Shown: in pieces, positions 46,319 to 55,645 of the stretch
Layout: each line of letters begins with the position of its first letter
Position numbering within the stretch: position 1 is the first letter of the stretch
NCBI GenBank assembly: GCA_900110635.1
Contig: FOEK01000013.1
Coordinates: forward strand, 32,294 to 96,293
Length of the DNA stretch: 64,000 bases
Reading direction: 5' to 3'
Source of the DNA: Lachnospiraceae bacterium NE2001
GTDB lineage: Bacteria; Bacillota; Clostridia; Lachnospirales; Lachnospiraceae
The notes under the pieces: generated by a model
Databases searched by the model: none
What the model was told of the DNA's origin: nothing
The model's input: only the letters and a program-made list of their open reading frames with translations
Position numbers and translations under genes: made by a program

Positions 46319-47599
46319 CTAGATAGCTGCGAATCCATTTTCAAGATCAGCGATTATATCATCTATATGCTCTGTACCGATTGATAGACGAATTGTGCTC
46401 TGGAAGATGCCGATCTCATTTAACTCTTCCTCTGTAAGCTGTGAATGTGTTGTTGTTGCAGGATGGATAACAAGACTCTTAACGTCTGCAACGTTAGCAA
46501 GCAGTGAGAAGATCTTGAGGTTATCAATAAACTTCCAAGCCTCTTCCTGTCCACCCTTGATGTCAAATGTAAAGATAGAACCACCACCATTAGGGAAATA
46601 CTTCTTGTAGAGGTCATGCTGTGGATGATCCTCAAGTGATGGATGATTAACCTTTGCAACCTTTGGATGATTCTTCAGGAACTCAACTACCTTGAGTGTA
46701 TTCTCAACATGTCTGTCAAGTCTCAGTGAAAGTGTCTCAACACCCTGAAGAAGCAGGAATGCATTAAATGGTGATATAGCCGCTCCTGTATCACGAAGCA
46801 GGATAGTACGAACGTATGCTGCAAATGCTGCAGGACCAAGTACATCATAGAATGATATTCCGTGATAGCTTGGATTTGGATCTGTAAGCTGTGGGAACTT
46901 GTGGCCCTGATTCCAGTCAAACTTACCACCCTCAACGATGATACCACCAAGTGTTGTACCGTGACCACCGATGAACTTTGTAGCTGAATGAACTACGATA
47001 TCTGCGCCATGCTCAAGTGGTCTGATAAGGTATGGTGTACCAAATGTATTATCGATAACAAGTGGGATTCCTGCACTGTGTGCTATCTCTGCGATTGCTT
47101 CAATATCAGGAATATCGCTGTGTGGGTTACCAAGCGTCTCAAGGTAGATAGCTCTTGTGTTATCCTTGATCGCTGCCTTTACAGAATCAAGATCGTGCAC
47201 ATTTACAAATGTAGTTTCGATTCCGTACTGAGGAAGTGTATTGTTAAGAAGATTGAAGCTTCCTCCGTAGATTGTTTCCTGAGATACGATGTGGCCACCG
47301 TTTGCTGCAAGTGCCTGGATTGTATATGAAATTGCTGCTGCACCAGATGCAACTGCAAGTGCTGCTGTACCTCCTTCAAGTGCTGCAAGTCTTTCCTCAA
47401 GAACTCCCTGTGTAGAGTTTGTTATTCTTCCGTATACATTTCCTGCATCTGAAAGATTAAATCTTGCTGCTGCGTGCTCACTATTTCTAAATACATAAGA
47501 TGTTGTCTGATATATTGGAACTGCTCTCGCATCTGTTGCTGGGTCTGGCTGCTCCTGCCCTACGTGTAACTGTAATGTTTCAAATCTGTAATCGCTCAT
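46319..47599 (-). CDS. metY: O-acetylhomoserine sulfhydrylase
   Basis: 426 residues from ATG 47599 (AGGAG upstream); an open frame to 47641 lacks support. Start MSDYRFETLQLHVGQEQPDPATDARAVPIYQTTSYVF and SATKFIGGHGTTLGG (PLP lysine) identify the Cys/Met PLP family, MetY subgroup with the longer C-terminus. It makes homocysteine from O-acetylhomoserine and sulfide. Confidence 0.95.
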   Translation of the reverse strand: MSDYRFETLQLHVGQEQPDPATDARAVPIYQTTSYVFRNSEHAAARFNLSDAGNVYGRITNSTQGVLEERLAALEGGTAALAVASGAAAISYTIQALAANGGHIVSQETIYGGSFNLLNNTLPQYGIETTFVNVHDLDSVKAAIKDNTRAIYLETLGNPHSDIPDIEAIAEIAHSAGIPLVIDNTFGTPYLIRPLEHGADIVVHSATKFIGGHGTTLGGIIVEGGKFDWNQGHKFPQLTDPNPSYHGISFYDVLGPAAFAAYVRTILLRDTGAAISPFNAFLLLQGVETLSLRLDRHVENTLKVVEFLKNHPKVAKVNHPSLEDHPQHDLYKKYFPNGGGSIFTFDIKGGQEEAWKFIDNLKIFSLLANVADVKSLVIHPATTTHSQLTEEELNEIGIFQSTIRLSIGTEHIDDIIADLENGFAAI

Positions 47600-47684
47600 A
47601 ATATTTATCTCCTTCTCTATGCTAATTTTTTTTCTAATCACCTGTGACTTGTGTGAATGTTAACACTATTTACCTACCGCGTCA

Positions 47685-47699
47685 ATAGGTTTTAACTAT
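47685..47699. promoter_or_regulatory. Operator-like site 1 in the metY-rrf2 intergenic region
   Basis: ATAGGTTTTAACTAT, a dyad of the form ATAG-TT..AA-CTAT. A weaker related stretch ACTATTTACCTAC lies at 47665-47677. Confidence 0.55.
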
Positions 47700-47729
47700 A
47701 TATGCCATCTCAAAAAATTATATCCAGTT

Positions 47730-47744
47730 ATAGTTTTTACCTAT
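47730..47744. promoter_or_regulatory. Operator-like site 2 in the metY-rrf2 intergenic region
   Basis: ATAGTTTTTACCTAT, the same motif as site 1 in the opposite orientation. Confidence 0.55.
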
Positions 47745-47791
47745 AAGATTATAAACCATTCCAATTGAATAATTATAAATCCTACGATATA

Positions 47792-47806
47792 ATAGGTTTT
47801 ACATAC
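47792..47806. promoter_or_regulatory. Operator-like site 3, proximal to rrf2
   Basis: ATAGGTTTTACATAC shares its left ten bases with site 1. It lies about 45 bases before the rrf2 start, suited to autoregulation. Confidence 0.5.
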
Positions 47807-47850
47807 ACAAAGACTAATTTGGATTAATACTCAAGCAAGGAGGTTCTAAT

Positions 47851-48255
47851 ATGATATCGACAAAAGGACGCTACGCAATACGAGTTATGATAGATCTGGC
47901 CGAGAATAAAGATAACGGCCTTATACCGTTAAAAGATATAGCTGAAAGACAGGATATTTCCAAGAAATATCTGGAAATAATAGTAAAGGATATGGTAAAT
48001 GCTGATCTTGTTATAAGTGCCAGTGGCAAGGGCGGTGGCTACAAGCTGAGCCGCGAGCCTGAGGACTACACCATACTGGAGATCCTAGAGGCAACCGAAG
48101 GCCCCCTCTCCCCTGTTGCATGCATCGCTGATAAGAAGTACAAATGCGACAGAAAGAAGATATGCAAGACCCTTCCAATGTGGACCGAATATAACGAGCT
48201 GATCACCGAATTCTTCGGTTCTAAGACATTAGCAGAAATAGCGAGTGAGGAATGA
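47851..48255 (+). CDS. Rrf2-family transcription regulator (CymR/IscR-like)
   Basis: 134 residues. Winged helix with MISTKGRYAIRVMIDLAEN and SGKGGGYKLSREPEDYTILEILEATEG, typical of Rrf2. Three cysteines, Cys91, Cys99 and Cys105 (C-x7-C-x5-C), sit where IscR holds its Fe-S ligands (C-x5-C-x5-C). Divergent from metY-cysK with repeated operator-like sites between, so it probably controls sulfur assimilation as CymR does, or senses Fe-S or cysteine status. Strong AAGGAGG ribosome-binding site. Confidence 0.9.
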   Translation: MISTKGRYAIRVMIDLAENKDNGLIPLKDIAERQDISKKYLEIIVKDMVNADLVISASGKGGGYKLSREPEDYTILEILEATEGPLSPVACIADKKYKCDRKKICKTLPMWTEYNELITEFFGSKTLAEIASEE

Positions 48256-48270
48256 TCCCCACTCGCTATT
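48237..48270. terminator. Stem-loop at the rrf2 3' end
   Basis: AATAGCGAGTG and CACTCGCTATT make an 11-bp perfect stem overlapping the rrf2 stop codon, between convergent genes. T-rich sequence follows on the plus strand. Confidence 0.65.
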
Positions 48271-48276
48271 CTTATA

Positions 48277-49113
48277 TCATTTTATTATCTCGATCTTGCA
48301 GGTTGATTCCGAATCATCTGCTATAATCTCTTTCACACCAGCTACGCGGATAGTTCCGCTTTCGGGATTCTTGATGCTTATCATTTCATTCATAATAGTT
48401 GCATCCACGTCAGACTTCTCAAAGGCCAGGTCCGCCTCCTGCATCCTGCAGTTTATGAGTTTTAGATTCTTGCAGTAGCAAAGCGGCTGAGTTCCAGTGA
48501 TCACACAGTTTTCGAAGGTGACATTCTCGCAGTACCAGGCAAGGTACTCTCCCTTAATTGTGCTGTCCTTAACTAGAACATTCTTGGCGTGCCAGAATGC
48601 ATCCTTGGTATTGAAGTTGCAGTTAGTAAAGATTGCATCCTCGATATACTGGAAGGAGTATTTGCCCTTTAGTAATACGTTATCAAAGGCGAGATGCTTT
48701 GAATGCATCATAAAGTATTCACTCTCTGCCTTGGTGTTCTTCATTTCAACGGCATTATTAAACCAGCCAAACTCTGGAGACTGTATATCGCAGTTTTCAA
48801 TTGAAATATTTGACGACTCGCGAACTGCTTTGATGCCGTGCATCCTGGTATTCGATATCTGAATATTGCACGAATACCAGATGGCAGCTCGACAAAGCTC
48901 CGTCATATCACTGGAGTCAATCTTCAGATTCGTGTCATGCCAAAAAGGATACCTCAGATTGAAGTAGCTATCCCGCACCTCAATATTTGAGCTTTCCTTT
49001 AGGATACTCTCCCCATCAGCAGGGCCATCAACACGGCAGCTGATGAGCTGCACGCTGTCGCTCCCATAGAGAGCCCGCTCTTCGTCAAATGTCAACTCTT
49101 TATAAATCTTCAT
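48277..49113 (-). CDS. DUF3737 right-handed beta-helix protein
   Basis: 278 residues. Repeats of about 20 residues with hydrophobic-Asn/Asp-Cys patterns (ISIENCDIQS, AIFTNCNFNT, VTFENCVITG, LKLINCRM) indicate a parallel beta-helix; the start YKELTFDEERALYGSDSVQLISCRVDGPADGESILKES matches the DUF3737 family. No signal peptide. Function unknown. It follows telA by 20 bases and is probably the last gene of the cassette. Confidence 0.85.
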   Translation of the reverse strand: MKIYKELTFDEERALYGSDSVQLISCRVDGPADGESILKESSNIEVRDSYFNLRYPFWHDTNLKIDSSDMTELCRAAIWYSCNIQISNTRMHGIKAVRESSNISIENCDIQSPEFGWFNNAVEMKNTKAESEYFMMHSKHLAFDNVLLKGKYSFQYIEDAIFTNCNFNTKDAFWHAKNVLVKDSTIKGEYLAWYCENVTFENCVITGTQPLCYCKNLKLINCRMQEADLAFEKSDVDATIMNEMISIKNPESGTIRVAGVKEIIADDSESTCKIEIIK

Positions 49114-49133
49114 AAACTACTCATCCTTTATCT

Positions 49134-50168
49134 TTATGAATCAGATGATAACTGAAAAAGTCTTCCCTTCATCTCTTCATCGATTTTTGCAAGCTCCTGC
49201 TCAGCCTGGTAACGCTTCAGTTTACCTTCCTGCTGAATCCTTGTGATATCATCCAGGCTTTCTATCAAAATCCGGTTAGCTTCCCCAAGAGCCTTTGGAT
49301 CTATGGTATTCTCATCTCTGGCCTTCTGGGTTTCTATGGTAAGCATCTTAAGGTTCTGAGCATTCTTAATTAGAAGCTGATTTGACATATCTGTCAGCTT
49401 CTTATCAGCTGCTATGGCCGCTCTTGTATGCTCTGTGCCAAATGCTATAACTATCTGATTCTTCCATAGAGGAATAACCGTATAGAGAGTTGACTGAAGC
49501 TTATCCGCCATGGCAGCAGCATTTGCCTGGAGCATCCTGATCTGCGGTGCCTGCTGGATAGCTATGGTTCTAGTAGTTTCCAGCTCCAGAATCTTCCGCT
49601 CCAGCCTATCTATGATATCTGGGATAATGTCCGCACAGTCCGCAGGATAATCTCCGCCTCTTATCAGCTCCAGCTTATCCTTGGCCGCCGCTATCTTAAG
49701 ATTGACCAATCGAAAATATTCCTGGTTCATCTTATATATCTGATCCAGCATGGCCGTATCCTTCATCAGACGAACCTGATGTGCCTGCAGAGATCCCTCG
49801 ATTTTTTCGACATTTTGTGAAATGACATCATACCTGTTCTGAATCGAAAGAGACTTTGACTTTTTCTTCCAGAAGAAAAGCCCCTTTTCTTCTTCTTTAT
49901 CGTCGTTATCATCTGTCTCAGCAAGATATGCTACAGTCTGATCGATAGTTTCACTGATCTCGTCAACATTTGTCTCACCAATGCTCTTGATCATCATCTC
50001 AGAAAGCTCAGCCATCTTTTTCTGGATATCAGAGCCATACAGAGTGATGCTGGTGGACTTGCTGACGTCCAGAAGCTCTTTATTTGATTGAAGCAGTTCC
50101 CTGTCCTCATCATCAAGATAAAGCTCTGGATTATCAGACAGCTCTCTAAGCAAAGCTAAATCATCCAT
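49134..50168 (-). CDS. TelA-family protein (toxic anion resistance family)
   Basis: 344 residues. The TelA pattern is clear: SIQNRYDVISQNVEKIEGSLQAHQVRLMKDTAMLDQIYKMN, then TRTIAIQQAPQIRMLQANAAAMADKLQSTLYTVIPLWKNQIVIAFG and DPKALGEANRILIESLDDI. Mostly helical and coiled coil, cytoplasmic. Often annotated tellurite resistance, but TelA genes usually sit in stress or envelope gene clusters of unknown role. Here it follows an AAA ATPase and two unknown genes, 15 bases after the preceding one. Confidence 0.9.
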   Translation of the reverse strand: MDDLALLRELSDNPELYLDDEDRELLQSNKELLDVSKSTSITLYGSDIQKKMAELSEMMIKSIGETNVDEISETIDQTVAYLAETDDNDDKEEEKGLFFWKKKSKSLSIQNRYDVISQNVEKIEGSLQAHQVRLMKDTAMLDQIYKMNQEYFRLVNLKIAAAKDKLELIRGGDYPADCADIIPDIIDRLERKILELETTRTIAIQQAPQIRMLQANAAAMADKLQSTLYTVIPLWKNQIVIAFGTEHTRAAIAADKKLTDMSNQLLIKNAQNLKMLTIETQKARDENTIDPKALGEANRILIESLDDITRIQQEGKLKRYQAEQELAKIDEEMKGRLFQLSSDS

Positions 50169-50183
50169 TTTACTTAACCTCCA

Positions 50184-51104
50184 CTAGGCAAAAACACTGC
50201 CTTCTTCGGTATATACAGGCAGAACTATCTTATCGCCTATACCGATCTTTTCAAGAAATGCATCCGCATCCTCGTATATATTTTCACCACGTATATTCAT
50301 TTCACTTGGGGAACCAATGTATATATCCGAGTCCTTTATATCCATAAGCATTCGGGTATACTGCTCATTTAAGACCACGCCATAGCTAAGTCCCCATCCG
50401 CACTTAAATGGCATAGATTCCTTAATCCTGCAAAGAACCCTTCTGACAAATGCTTTTCCACACATAGGAAAATAGCAAAGTCTAGGGAACAGCCGCTGTC
50501 CCGGTCTCTTCAAGCCTATCTCACATCTGAATACCTCAGAATCAACGCTGCATACCTCAAATAATCTGAAGTCCACCATATAGTTGTTCATTTCAAGAAG
50601 ACTAATCAGATTCAGCGCTATAATACCTCTGTTTCTAATCTGTTCCTCAGTAGTGGATGACTCGTATGTAACCTTCATCCAGATTCTTTTCAGCTTCTTC
50701 TCTTCAGTTCTTTCAAGCCTGTACATATTCTTGGGAGCACCAGCTATATATGCCGGCACGTTCGGTCTCTGGCCCACAAAGGATGTAGTAGTTTTCCGAA
50801 CCCTGGCATTTTTCTTATTTACCTGCTCAAGCTGCCTAGCCAGTTTGAGAAACTGGTCATAGTTTTCACTGTATCCGCCTATCAGGTAGTTTATAGATTC
50901 CTCAAGCGGAGCCCCCGCAAAACTGGTGCTGGCCGATTTACTTTTCTGCTCATAGAAAACCCCAGTATTGATATCCGGATCATTCAGAAGAAAGCTCTGC
51001 ACTTCACCAACAGATCCAAAGTACATCTTGTAAACTGTAAGATTCTTTTTCTCTGATATGTCCAGGAACCTGCATTCTTCAGGGCATACCCCTGCACCAT
51101 TCAT
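50184..51104 (-). CDS. Unrecognised protein in the TelA-AAA cassette
   Basis: 306 residues, no signal peptide or membrane helix. Visible features: a segment GAPLEESINYLIGGYSENYDQFLKLARQLEQ, weakly like proteins that accompany AAA_5 ATPases in phage and plasmid modules; a basic KKNARVRKTTTSF stretch; and IRNRGIIALNLISLLEMNNYMVDFRLFEVC. Its ATG comes 3 bases after the AAA stop codon, so production is coupled to it. It may be a substrate or adaptor of the ATPase. Confidence 0.6.
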   Translation of the reverse strand: MNGAGVCPEECRFLDISEKKNLTVYKMYFGSVGEVQSFLLNDPDINTGVFYEQKSKSASTSFAGAPLEESINYLIGGYSENYDQFLKLARQLEQVNKKNARVRKTTTSFVGQRPNVPAYIAGAPKNMYRLERTEEKKLKRIWMKVTYESSTTEEQIRNRGIIALNLISLLEMNNYMVDFRLFEVCSVDSEVFRCEIGLKRPGQRLFPRLCYFPMCGKAFVRRVLCRIKESMPFKCGWGLSYGVVLNEQYTRMLMDIKDSDIYIGSPSEMNIRGENIYEDADAFLEKIGIGDKIVLPVYTEEGSVFA

Positions 51105-51107
51105 ATA

Positions 51108-53240
51108 TTAACCCCTTCTTGAATCAATAATCTGGGAAAATGCTCTGAATATCTCTTCAGCATTTCCATAATCCCTTATATTTTGTCTTATATGGTCCTC
51201 AATAAATGCCAGATATGTGATGTCCTTCGTTTGAATAAATTCATACTCAAGAATCTTGTTCATATCAAAGCTGTTATTATCCTTATACTTCTTAATTCGA
51301 GTAGCATCACGAGTAGTTATGATACCTGGCGCATCCCCATAATTCTTTCTGCCCCACTCATCAGTAGCCATTCTGAAGAGTACGAGAAATGAATACCAGT
51401 CCGGATAGTCGCTGAGAATCCTCTTTTCAACCTCATTGTCATAGCCTACATATATAGGCGTAAATCTCTGCTGAACCGACTCCTCGATCTTCTCTCTGGA
51501 GTTGTAATTACTGTCGGCTCCATTTCCATCTGTATTACCTGCACCTATTATTCTAAAGTTCGGATGGCGTCTTACATTTTCACCATTAGGGAAATTGTAG
51601 CTGGCATCCTTAAGGTTCGAAAGAAATGAATTGAGCTTTACAGTCGCTCTGCTGTTTCCGTTGTCCAGCTCGTCGCAGAAAGCAATCTTTCCGTACTTGT
51701 AGCATCTGTAGAAGTTAGGTCTGCTGTAGCCTCCATCCGCTGTCTGGAAACCAAGGATATCATACTCCTCATTTATATATCCTATATCAATAAAATCCAT
51801 ATCAAGGATCTTAGCAATCTGAGAAACCATATAGGTCTTTCCACAGCCAGACGGCCCGATCAGGTAAGGATTAGCATTTTCCATAACCGCTGTCAGAACA
51901 TCATCAAACATCTTGTGGAAATGCTCTCCCATGGCTATCATATAAGCCTTCTTGTCCATTGCCTCCTGATATCTATCTGTGAACTTCTTTCTCTCGTCCA
52001 GCAGCGGATTAATATCTGGTATATCAACATCATTATCATGCACCATAATCTGAGGCTCATAGACTGCCGCATATTCATCATACTGTCCTAGATAATCAGC
52101 GGCACTCGGGATAGTATTACTGTATTCTGGTTTTACTGATGCACCTGGGGTTACGTGTTCTCTTGGAGCTGGTGCCACCTTAGCCGCTGATGTCACCTTA
52201 ATTTCAGCTGAAGTCTGGGACGCCCCCAGCTCCACCTGGGCAACTCCCTCAGGCATTTCAAGCTTTACTGTATTTATAGTCTTTTCCGCCGCTTTCTTAA
52301 GGGCGCTAAGTCGTTCTTCAGCTTCCGCAAATGTTTCTTCGACCAGCTTCTTCTTCTCATAGAGAACAACCTGTTTCTGCTCAGCCACGCACTCGTCGTA
52401 TGCAGCTTTAAGCTTTTCGTCGATTATACTCAGCTCATACTTGGCCTTTTTTACCTCATCCTCACAGATAGTCCTCACCTCTGTAATGGAGTTTCTTGAG
52501 GTAGCATCAAGTATATTAACTCTTTCTTCAACAACCTTTACGAGTTCAACCACTCTGTCGTGGAGAACCTGGGCCATCTGAATCTTCCTTACAGCATCCA
52601 GGAGGGCTGCTTCATTTACATCATATATTCCGGACATACGGCGCAGTTTTTCCAGCTCCTCATCATATACTGCCTGTCTGTCAGCGGTTTTCTGAAGCTT
52701 TAATGTTACACTGATGAGATTCGCTGTAAATGCGTCCTCATCCAAAAAATAAACTCTCGCATCAAGGGCGTACGGCTTAACAAAGGCTTCGATGACGCCA
52801 TCATTCGAGTCCCCCATTACGTTCTTAGCCCACTTCATAAAGTTAAACTTATCACTGAAGAGGTCATAGATTCCAGCATCAAACAGCTTTCTTGGAATAA
52901 CTCCGCCCTTGTTAAACATATCAATAAATATAGTACTAAGAGCATCAAAATCAGGAGTTTTCTCCTCATACGGAAACATATCAGCATAGACCTTTTCGCC
53001 ATAGCTCATGGTCTCTGTATATCTTTCTGGAGAAACTGAAGAGCTTACCAGAAGAGCATTTACAGCAGTGGCATATAAGCCGAAGGGCTCGATTACTCTG
53101 CTTTCCGGATGACTCTTAAGGTATAAAAATCTGCTGAGCAGATCCTTTGCACCCGAACTATAATGAGTACGGAGCACACTTTCTATATCATTTATCAGCT
53201 CATTATCAGCATTTTTTTCAAGTATTGAAAATATTCCCAT
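51108..53240 (-). CDS. Large AAA+ ATPase (AAA_5/MoxR-like) with N-terminal coiled coil
   Basis: 710 residues. A helical N-terminal region (1-190), a long coiled coil (about 195-330), a disordered Ala/Pro linker (335-420), then an AAA core: Walker A GPSGCGKT (462-469), Walker B KIAFCDELDN (518-527), sensor-1 region IIGAGNTDGNG and a terminal arginine in SVQQRFTPIYV. The core resembles MoxR/AAA_5 ATPases that remodel VWA-type partners; none with a VWA signature is adjacent. Middle gene of the cassette. Confidence 0.85.
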   Translation of the reverse strand: MGIFSILEKNADNELINDIESVLRTHYSSGAKDLLSRFLYLKSHPESRVIEPFGLYATAVNALLVSSSVSPERYTETMSYGEKVYADMFPYEEKTPDFDALSTIFIDMFNKGGVIPRKLFDAGIYDLFSDKFNFMKWAKNVMGDSNDGVIEAFVKPYALDARVYFLDEDAFTANLISVTLKLQKTADRQAVYDEELEKLRRMSGIYDVNEAALLDAVRKIQMAQVLHDRVVELVKVVEERVNILDATSRNSITEVRTICEDEVKKAKYELSIIDEKLKAAYDECVAEQKQVVLYEKKKLVEETFAEAEERLSALKKAAEKTINTVKLEMPEGVAQVELGASQTSAEIKVTSAAKVAPAPREHVTPGASVKPEYSNTIPSAADYLGQYDEYAAVYEPQIMVHDNDVDIPDINPLLDERKKFTDRYQEAMDKKAYMIAMGEHFHKMFDDVLTAVMENANPYLIGPSGCGKTYMVSQIAKILDMDFIDIGYINEEYDILGFQTADGGYSRPNFYRCYKYGKIAFCDELDNGNSRATVKLNSFLSNLKDASYNFPNGENVRRHPNFRIIGAGNTDGNGADSNYNSREKIEESVQQRFTPIYVGYDNEVEKRILSDYPDWYSFLVLFRMATDEWGRKNYGDAPGIITTRDATRIKKYKDNNSFDMNKILEYEFIQTKDITYLAFIEDHIRQNIRDYGNAEEIFRAFSQIIDSRRG

Positions 53241-53255
53241 AACCTATTCACCTTC

Positions 53256-54413
53256 TTATAACAAACTTTTTAAAACGAACTTCCCCTCAAGTTCCTCTTT
53301 ATATCTGCTTCCCGTTCCAGTGAGGAAAGCAGTCTGGATATACTCTCTGTTATCGCTGATATTACAAAGCCTGAAGGCTTCATTCTTAAGAGTAAGACCT
53401 GCCTCAAGACTCTTTATCGTGGACCAGCCTCTGATATCCGCACAGAAAGCATCACGCCACAGGAAGACACCGCAGAAGGTACGAACCTCCACCTGGTCAG
53501 ATGAATCAGTCATATCATACAAGAGATAATCAAGTCCAAAGGGGAGTCTATAAACCGCACACGGCATCAGCTTCTCTGGTAATAATCCGACTAAGAGCTT
53601 AGATACCTCATCCTCCAGTCTGGATTCATCGTTAAATGTATTCTCATAGGCGTTCACATCATAGAAGATCTGCTCTTTGTCCTTCTCAATCTGTTGTATC
53701 TCACGAAGATTGTCCTTTCCAAACTTAAAGGAGCAGCTTCCCTCTAATCCTGCAGACTCAGATTTATATGAGACAGATAAAGCATCGTCATAAAGTATTA
53801 CATTTATAAGAAGGTCGCCATTATCCACTAAAAACGAGTTCAGCTTTATAGAATATGTACTGTCATTTATCTCAAATGTCTTGAAATATAGTGTTCGATT
53901 TTCTGAGCCAGCCCGAATGATCAGTCTGCCAGCGCCGCGCCAGCCGCTCTTTCTATCTATTACTTCTACCTCAGTTCCCATGGTTTTATAGATACCAAGG
54001 ACCAGGTATTCAACAAGAGGCTCAAAACGCTTGCTGAGAGTTGAGGCATTTACAAAATGAGGTTCATCCAGCTTTTCGGCCTGATAGTACCCGCCTAGAA
54101 TAGAATCATGTCTCGGAAGCTCGCCAGCCTCCATTATCTGACGGGTGGTTTCATCCATAATGATCGAGGACTTATCCAGAGCTGTGTTATAAGCTTCAAA
54201 TACCTTATTGACAAAAGGCACAAAGCAGTGATCATTCTCAGTATAGTTCAGCTGCTGGTTATCACCGAAGCTCACAAGCACAGATGTCACACCATACTTT
54301 CCATCCGGTTTTGCCGAACCCGTCAGGTCGTAGATATGAACCATCTTAATATCTTCGATACTCTCTATATTCATCTCCTCTTGAGACATTTGTCTGAATA
54401 CAGACTTGATCAT
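53256..54413 (-). CDS. Unrecognised protein, first gene of the TelA-AAA cassette
   Basis: 385 residues from ATG 54413, chosen for GAGG 7 bases upstream; a frame to 54455 overlaps the upstream gene. No membrane helix or known motif seen. An N-terminal strand-rich region (YGVTSVLVSFGDN) and DETTRQIMEAGELPRHDSILGGYYQAEKL are notable; the second half is beta-rich with FCGVFLWRDAFCADIRGWSTI. It probably acts with the AAA protein 15 bases downstream. Confidence 0.55.
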   Translation of the reverse strand: MIKSVFRQMSQEEMNIESIEDIKMVHIYDLTGSAKPDGKYGVTSVLVSFGDNQQLNYTENDHCFVPFVNKVFEAYNTALDKSSIIMDETTRQIMEAGELPRHDSILGGYYQAEKLDEPHFVNASTLSKRFEPLVEYLVLGIYKTMGTEVEVIDRKSGWRGAGRLIIRAGSENRTLYFKTFEINDSTYSIKLNSFLVDNGDLLINVILYDDALSVSYKSESAGLEGSCSFKFGKDNLREIQQIEKDKEQIFYDVNAYENTFNDESRLEDEVSKLLVGLLPEKLMPCAVYRLPFGLDYLLYDMTDSSDQVEVRTFCGVFLWRDAFCADIRGWSTIKSLEAGLTLKNEAFRLCNISDNREYIQTAFLTGTGSRYKEELEGKFVLKSLL

Positions 54414-54444
54414 TGCACTTCCTCTTCTCTTATGTTTCTTTTCC

Positions 54445-55590
54445 TCAATACTCATCTAAGAAATGATGCCTTTCTCCGTGTCTCTTATATTCAATCACTG
54501 TATCGAGATTAACATTTTCCACGCTTCTAAATATGTTGGATTCAACAAAGGGATTATCCTTCTTAAGCGCTGCAATCAGCTTCTTCGTTTCAAGACGTTT
54601 CGAAGAGGTGGTCCCATCTTCATGACAGGTCGTGCAAGTCTCTGTAAAATGACAAGCACACTGAAGAAAATGAAGCTCGTTATAATCTCTCCATGCACAG
54701 ATATCACTCTCACGGACAAGATACAGCGGCCGGATAAGCTCCATCCCCTCAAAGTTCGTGCTATGCAGCTTAGGCATCATGGTCTGAATCTGTGCTCCGT
54801 GCAGCATTCCCATCAGGATCGTCTCAATCACATCATCATAATGGTGCCCCAGCGCAATCTTGTTACATCCAAGAGCCTTAGCATTACTGTATAGATAGCC
54901 GCGTCGCATTCTTGCACAGAGATAGCAGGGGCTTTTCTCTATGGTATCAACCGCATCAAAGATATCACTTTCAAATATGGTAATAGGGATTCCAAGTGCC
55001 CTTGCATTACTCTCGATAAGCTCCCTGTTTTCTTTGTTATACCCTGGATCCATCACAAGAAATGTCAGGTCAAAGTTGCACTGTCTATGTTTTTGAATCT
55101 CCTGAAACAGTTTGGCCATAAGCATAGAATCTTTACCACCTGAAATACAGACAGCTATATGGTCCCCTTCACTTATAAGCTGATAGGTTTTACAGGCCTT
55201 GGCAAAAGGTGTAAACAGCTGCTTATGGAACTTCTTACGAATGCTTTCTTCAGCTTTACGCTGTTTTTCTTCCCTTGCTGTCTCATCAAGCGACTCAGAC
55301 CTTACATAACCGATATATCCGTCTTCCAGACTATATATATCCCGTCCTTCCAGACATTTCAGGTCGTCCAGCTCCCTTGATTTACGACCTATCTGACAAT
55401 AAAAAACCAGCTTCTTATCTTTACTGATTGCATCAAGTTTGATGTTCTCTCCCTCTTCAAGTTCTTCCAGACTTATATGCCTGGCTCCCGGGATCATACC
55501 GTAGGCCACCAGTCCATCGTCTCTTATATCTATAAGTTCATAAGAATCCTTCGGCCAATTCCGAAGCTCTTCTATCTTTACTTCATTCAT
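54445..55590 (-). CDS. Rhodanese-TtcA-like PP-loop ATPase fusion
   Basis: 381 residues. Residues 1-105 are a rhodanese domain with Cys65 (VFYCQIGRKS). The second part is a TtcA/TilS-type adenylating domain with SGGKDS (150-155), the CYLC pair (222-225), GHHYDDVIET and a C-terminal Cys cluster (CACHFTETCTTC). TtcA proteins thiolate tRNA C32 through an Fe-S cluster; the fused rhodanese could deliver sulfur. The ribosome-binding site GGAGG is unusually far (about 16 bases). It precedes the TelA cassette by 31 bases. Confidence 0.85.
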   Translation of the reverse strand: MNEVKIEELRNWPKDSYELIDIRDDGLVAYGMIPGARHISLEELEEGENIKLDAISKDKKLVFYCQIGRKSRELDDLKCLEGRDIYSLEDGYIGYVRSESLDETAREEKQRKAEESIRKKFHKQLFTPFAKACKTYQLISEGDHIAVCISGGKDSMLMAKLFQEIQKHRQCNFDLTFLVMDPGYNKENRELIESNARALGIPITIFESDIFDAVDTIEKSPCYLCARMRRGYLYSNAKALGCNKIALGHHYDDVIETILMGMLHGAQIQTMMPKLHSTNFEGMELIRPLYLVRESDICAWRDYNELHFLQCACHFTETCTTCHEDGTTSSKRLETKKLIAALKKDNPFVESNIFRSVENVNLDTVIEYKRHGERHHFLDEY

Positions 55591-55645
55591 TAGTATATCT
55601 GCACTGCCTCCATCATAGCATTAATGGTTCACTTCGTTTGGAGCG

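Noticed and set aside
47600..47850. SAM or other riboswitch upstream of metY
   Set aside because: No S-box core or terminator was found; the region holds operator-like repeats instead.
49134..50168. Tellurite resistance as the function of the TelA gene
   Set aside because: The name is historical; no ter genes are adjacent, so no such function is claimed.
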